Assembly: GCF_910591885.1 (NCBI RefSeq)
Contig: NC_063273.1
Span: 11,027,501-11,091,500, forward strand
Reading direction: 5' to 3'
DNA: 64,000 nucleotides
Source of the DNA: Bombus terrestris
Taxonomy: Eukaryota; Arthropoda; Insecta; Hymenoptera; Apidae
Below, one piece after another: positions 61,030-64,000 of the stretch. The notes beneath the pieces are model-generated. The model ran no database searches and was not told the origin of the DNA. It worked only from the letters and a program-made list of their open reading frames with translations. Positions within the stretch are counted from its first letter, which is position 1. The number at the start of each line of letters is the position of its first letter. The position numbers and the translations under genes were made by a program.

Positions 61030-62780
61030 GAGAATCGAATATCAGTGCGCGAAATTACTGTGTTATCACAATTTTTCTGTAGTTTATTATAAATGAGAAA
61101 CTTAATGAAATTGCGGTATAAGTGCGCTTTTTTAAAACTAGATAAGTACAAAATAAGATCCGTATCTAGAGACTTTAAAGATTATGATATGTAGATTTCT
61201 GTATCAGAATTTAACTTCAGCTACTTTCCTTAAATTAAAGATTCTATCTTTGAGACTTTATCAAATATCGGTTGATCATAACATCAACACTGCGCAATCT
61301 ACAGCGTTGTTACTATTTTACTATCTTTTATAATTTTATTGTAGGCCATAAGAACATATACATGTGGGGTGGCAAATTGGAATTATTAGTGAAAATCTTA
61401 CTTTCAAAAAGATGTAGACGTATTAACTTACTTCATATATTCCAATGAAATAAAGAATTTCACTATCTCGGGCCATTTTTACGGCGATGCATCATGATTT
61501 TAAAGGAGTATTATCTCTAAATAAAGAGAAATATCGAGCTGATTTGAGTCTGAAGAAAAGAAAGATGAAAGGAAAAGAAAAGAATCTTAAGGAAAGGCTT
61601 TGTATTTTGCAAAGAATTAACATTAACGGTAAATCGGAGTGAAAGATTCACCTTACTTGTCTTAAGAATAAAAAGATTTTATCAATTCAACTCTAAACAG
61701 TCTTTAAAGAATTCTAAAAACTTCTGATGGTCAAATAGATTAATTACCAATCAATTGGTAAAAAATAGAATATAACAACATGCGAAGAAAAGATTGACCT
61801 TGCTTTTCTTAAAAATGAGATATGTTTCTATTTACTTTACCACTGCCTCTAAAAAATTTCAACTTACTCCCACAATGTTTAAGTTTTATACTATCTGCTT
61901 TTTATTAATCAATTTAGTATTCATTTCGATTGCCAATAAATCAATGAAAAATAGAATGCAACATGGTAGAAAATTTCACGAATCAAGGTATTTTTGTAGA
62001 GGAAAATATAGGTTCCGTTACGTTAAGTTTCGCGTGCACGTGTTGCAAAATAAATGGACCGTCTTGGCAAAGAAACAAAACGAATCAGCTCCGTACGAGC
62101 GAGTTGGAGAGAATACTCCTAAACAACGATGTTGAACGATTCGTCGTGCAATGGTGCACGGAGCAATTTGGAAAATCAGATTTATTGGTGAATGGTGTTC
62201 GTCGACAAAATGCGCGATGTTTCCCTTTCGTTCGATAAATTTGTCCCGCAACTTTGCTTCACAACCGAGCACAAATGCTAAACTCAATGAAATGCATTTT
62301 ATGATAATGCATCTTGTAGATTGTGTAATATCGAAGAATTATTGTTCCGCGGGAACGAAGAAACGTGACGCAACATCCTGTGAACCTTCAAAAACTCGTT
62401 TCAAGGACAATTTGATATATGCAAACCGGTGGAATATCTCACAAAATCCTTCAAAATATATAGCGTCACGTTTTACGTCATACTTAATGAAAAGAGCGGA
62501 TGCAATAACAGGAAACCAAATACTCTCAAAGAAGTAAAACAAGGATTTGTCGTGTTCTTACGCAAACAGACATATTTGTATTTCCTGCTTCGGACTTGTT
62601 TCGCTTCTATATATATCATAAAGTAGTTTATCACGCTCATTTCTGCGCCACTTATTCGTACTTAACATTGAGTCTAATAATAGAAATAATTATGTTAACT
62701 ATACTGATATCAAATGGCCGATCTTTCATCAATATAATTAATCAAAGATTCAACTAATAAAATTAAAAATTGAGCAATGA
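61030..62780. other. Region downstream of the receptor gene
   Basis: Several overlapping plus-strand frames at 61794-62626 (up to 128 codons) lie in a moderately GC-rich patch, but none shows a family motif and they overlap in different frames. I saw no clear AATAAA polyadenylation signal for the minus-strand receptor within the first 150 bases after its stop. Confidence 0.35.
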
Positions 62781-62783
62781 ATA

Positions 62784-63216
62784 CTATAACGAATCTCTCA
62801 GAATACGAGCCACTAACAATTCGATGAGGAATATTAAACAACCAATACCCTGACACACGAAGAATATCTCAAAAATTGGACGGAGATGCTTCATAGTCAA
62901 AATTTCATCCGAATCTTGATTAAAAACGATCTGCTGGTCTTCCTCGATCATTAATCGACTACTCAGTTTCTTTATCATCCCCGTTTCTCGATACTTCGTA
63001 ATGAGTTGTCGAAGAGGCCTTCGATACATGTATCCTCTTCTTGCAAAGAAGAAAACTGGGAATCTGAAAATTGGTTTTGGTAGTGTGTACATCCGAAGAC
63101 TTCTGTTATTCCTGTAATCCCAGTTGATCCTGTCAACGGTGAAATGTTGCAACACGGCGAATCCATTCTTCTTGAATATATTACCAAGTGCTTCTTCGGG
63201 TCCAAGTACTTCGTAT
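62784..63216 (-). CDS. Divergent ionotropic receptor, last exon (S2 lobe and M4)
   Basis: The exon starts after a TTTTCGTAACAG acceptor (AG at 63218-63217). Its first base completes the codon split at the previous exon's donor, giving YEVLGPEEALGNIFKKNG onwards in an uninterrupted frame of 143 residues to a TAG at 62786-62784. It contains the second ligand-binding half (S2), with LPKPIFRFPVFFFARRGYMY and a LRQLITKYRETGMIKKL helix typical of ionotropic glutamate receptors. A final membrane segment, FEIFFVCQGIGCLIFLIELL, corresponds to M4, followed by a very short cytoplasmic tail. The protein is likely a ligand-gated cation channel subunit in chemosensory neurons, by family knowledge. The exact IR subtype cannot be named. 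Confidence 0.93.
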
Positions 63217-63723
63217 CTGTTACGAAAATATTTTTAGTGTGTTTATTGGTATGACACGAAACACAAAAGATTAACAATTGCTTTTTATTCAACATGCTAG
63301 AAACATTGGTAATATCCTAAAAATTTTTTAAATTTTCCGAAAGCTTAGAACAACTTAAAACAATAAAATCTTGCACTTACATAACTCTTCAATCAATTTC
63401 GTCTACAAAATATAAAAAAGATATATTCACCTACTAAAGGAATCAAATAAGACCAAGACAAGCGATATCGGAAATTGCAAAATTCGCTCGATAAATGAAT
63501 GAAACTCTCAAAAGTCTTTTACGCGACAATAAATCAGTTGTAGAGCCGAGAATCTCGTTTCACGAGTAGTATCCATCATCCAATTCCCAGTATTCGCTGT
63601 ACCAGACATGCAATAAAAGAGGAATCCAGTTGAAACGCACTTCGAATCGAAGAGCTTCCACGAGAATTGACTAGAACGAAATAGAGAGAGGAATTGGAAA
63701 TTTACCGTGATCGGTAAGATTAC
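63217..63723 (-). other. Intron of the ionotropic receptor gene (phase 2, 507 bp)
   Basis: The donor AAAAG|GTAATC (GT at 63723-63722) and the acceptor CAG at 63219-63217 join the two exons in frame after the second base of an arginine codon. The alternative minus-strand frames inside the intron are not coding. Confidence 0.88.
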
Positions 63724-64000
63724 CTTTTATACAAATCTATGATGAACTGATCATCGGAATTGTTGAAATAGGAGCGTACGACGCCTGGTCCGCTGAGTGG
63801 TTGACCAGAGTCACGTACTTGCTCGAGATTCTGCAGCAGATCCTCGGTGTCGACTTGAGCCAGCGAGCTGGTAAACGTGCTGTTATAAGTGATGCTCAAA
63901 TAAAGGGAGAAGATCATCCACAAAAGCAGCACCAGCCGCAAACCAAGGTTTCTTGGCAACGTGATGCTTTGAGACAACGAGATCGCCCAAACATGTGCAA
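63724..64000 (-). CDS. Divergent ionotropic receptor, penultimate visible exon (pore and M3), partial
   Basis: The frame is open to the window edge, so the 5' part (signal peptide, S1 lobe, M1) lies beyond 64000. Reading from the edge: HVWAISLSQSITLPRN is the pore-loop end; LRLVLLLWMIFSLYLSI then TYNSTFTSSL is the third membrane segment with the receptor's gating motif. The classic SYTANLAAF is changed to a divergent YNSTFTSSL form, as is usual in insect IRs. Then follows the start of the S2 lobe (TEDLLQNLEQVRDSGQPLSG). It is placed in the IR family rather than the synaptic glutamate receptors because of this divergence. Together with the last exon, 235 residues are visible. Confidence 0.93.

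Noticed and set aside
61794..62626. Cluster of overlapping plus-strand frames downstream of the receptor gene
   Set aside because: Frames overlap in different phases and none has a domain; probably GC-patch artefact.
62975..63295. 106-codon minus-strand frame overlapping the receptor's last exon
   Set aside because: Out of frame with the S2/M4 exon and spans the splice acceptor; a shadow.

Overview
The window reads as an AT-rich insect nuclear genome segment, most likely hymenopteran and bee-like. Three things point that way: CpG-containing words (tcga, cgaa, cgcg) are common despite the AT richness; the only clear host gene is an insect-type divergent ionotropic receptor interrupted by a short intron; and the mobile elements are decayed mariner and piggyBac copies typical of insects. 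The species assignment is inference. No bacterial-type operon, CRISPR array or phage module is visible.

Layout. Positions 1-6070 are gene-poor. They hold a possible signal-peptide exon at the left edge (minus strand), a patch with three CACGTG E-boxes and a TATA-like box near 1.26-1.48 kb, a small 28-bp minisatellite near 4.8 kb and a GC-richer patch with a TATA-like box and a splice donor near 5.8 kb. From about 6075 to 8108 lies a dead piggyBac-family element. From 8.1 to 16.1 kb there is a well-spaced TATA/Inr pair near 9.0 kb and a lysine-codon-rich patch near 14.3 kb. From 16.1 to 18.7 kb is a nested transposon island: two LTR-like repeats, one invaded by an internally deleted mariner, followed by a second 5'-truncated mariner in inverted orientation. 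From 18.7 to 62.7 kb the sequence is mostly AT-rich intergenic or intronic DNA with many short degenerate tandem duplications, a near-perfect palindromic TTAA-flanked MITE at 33727-33960, a diverged tandem duplication with 345-bp spacing at about 44.9-45.5 kb, several GC-richer patches that could be untranslated exons or enhancers, and a few unrecognised ORFs. The right end (62784-64000, minus strand) holds the last two exons of the ionotropic receptor, whose 5' part lies beyond the window.

The genes do not form a pathway. The best-supported content is one chemosensory-type receptor gene and a set of DNA transposon relics. I found no clearly new biological system. The most unusual structures are the MITE hairpin, the mariner inverted pair with a deletion that exactly removes catalytic residues, and the diverged tandem duplication.
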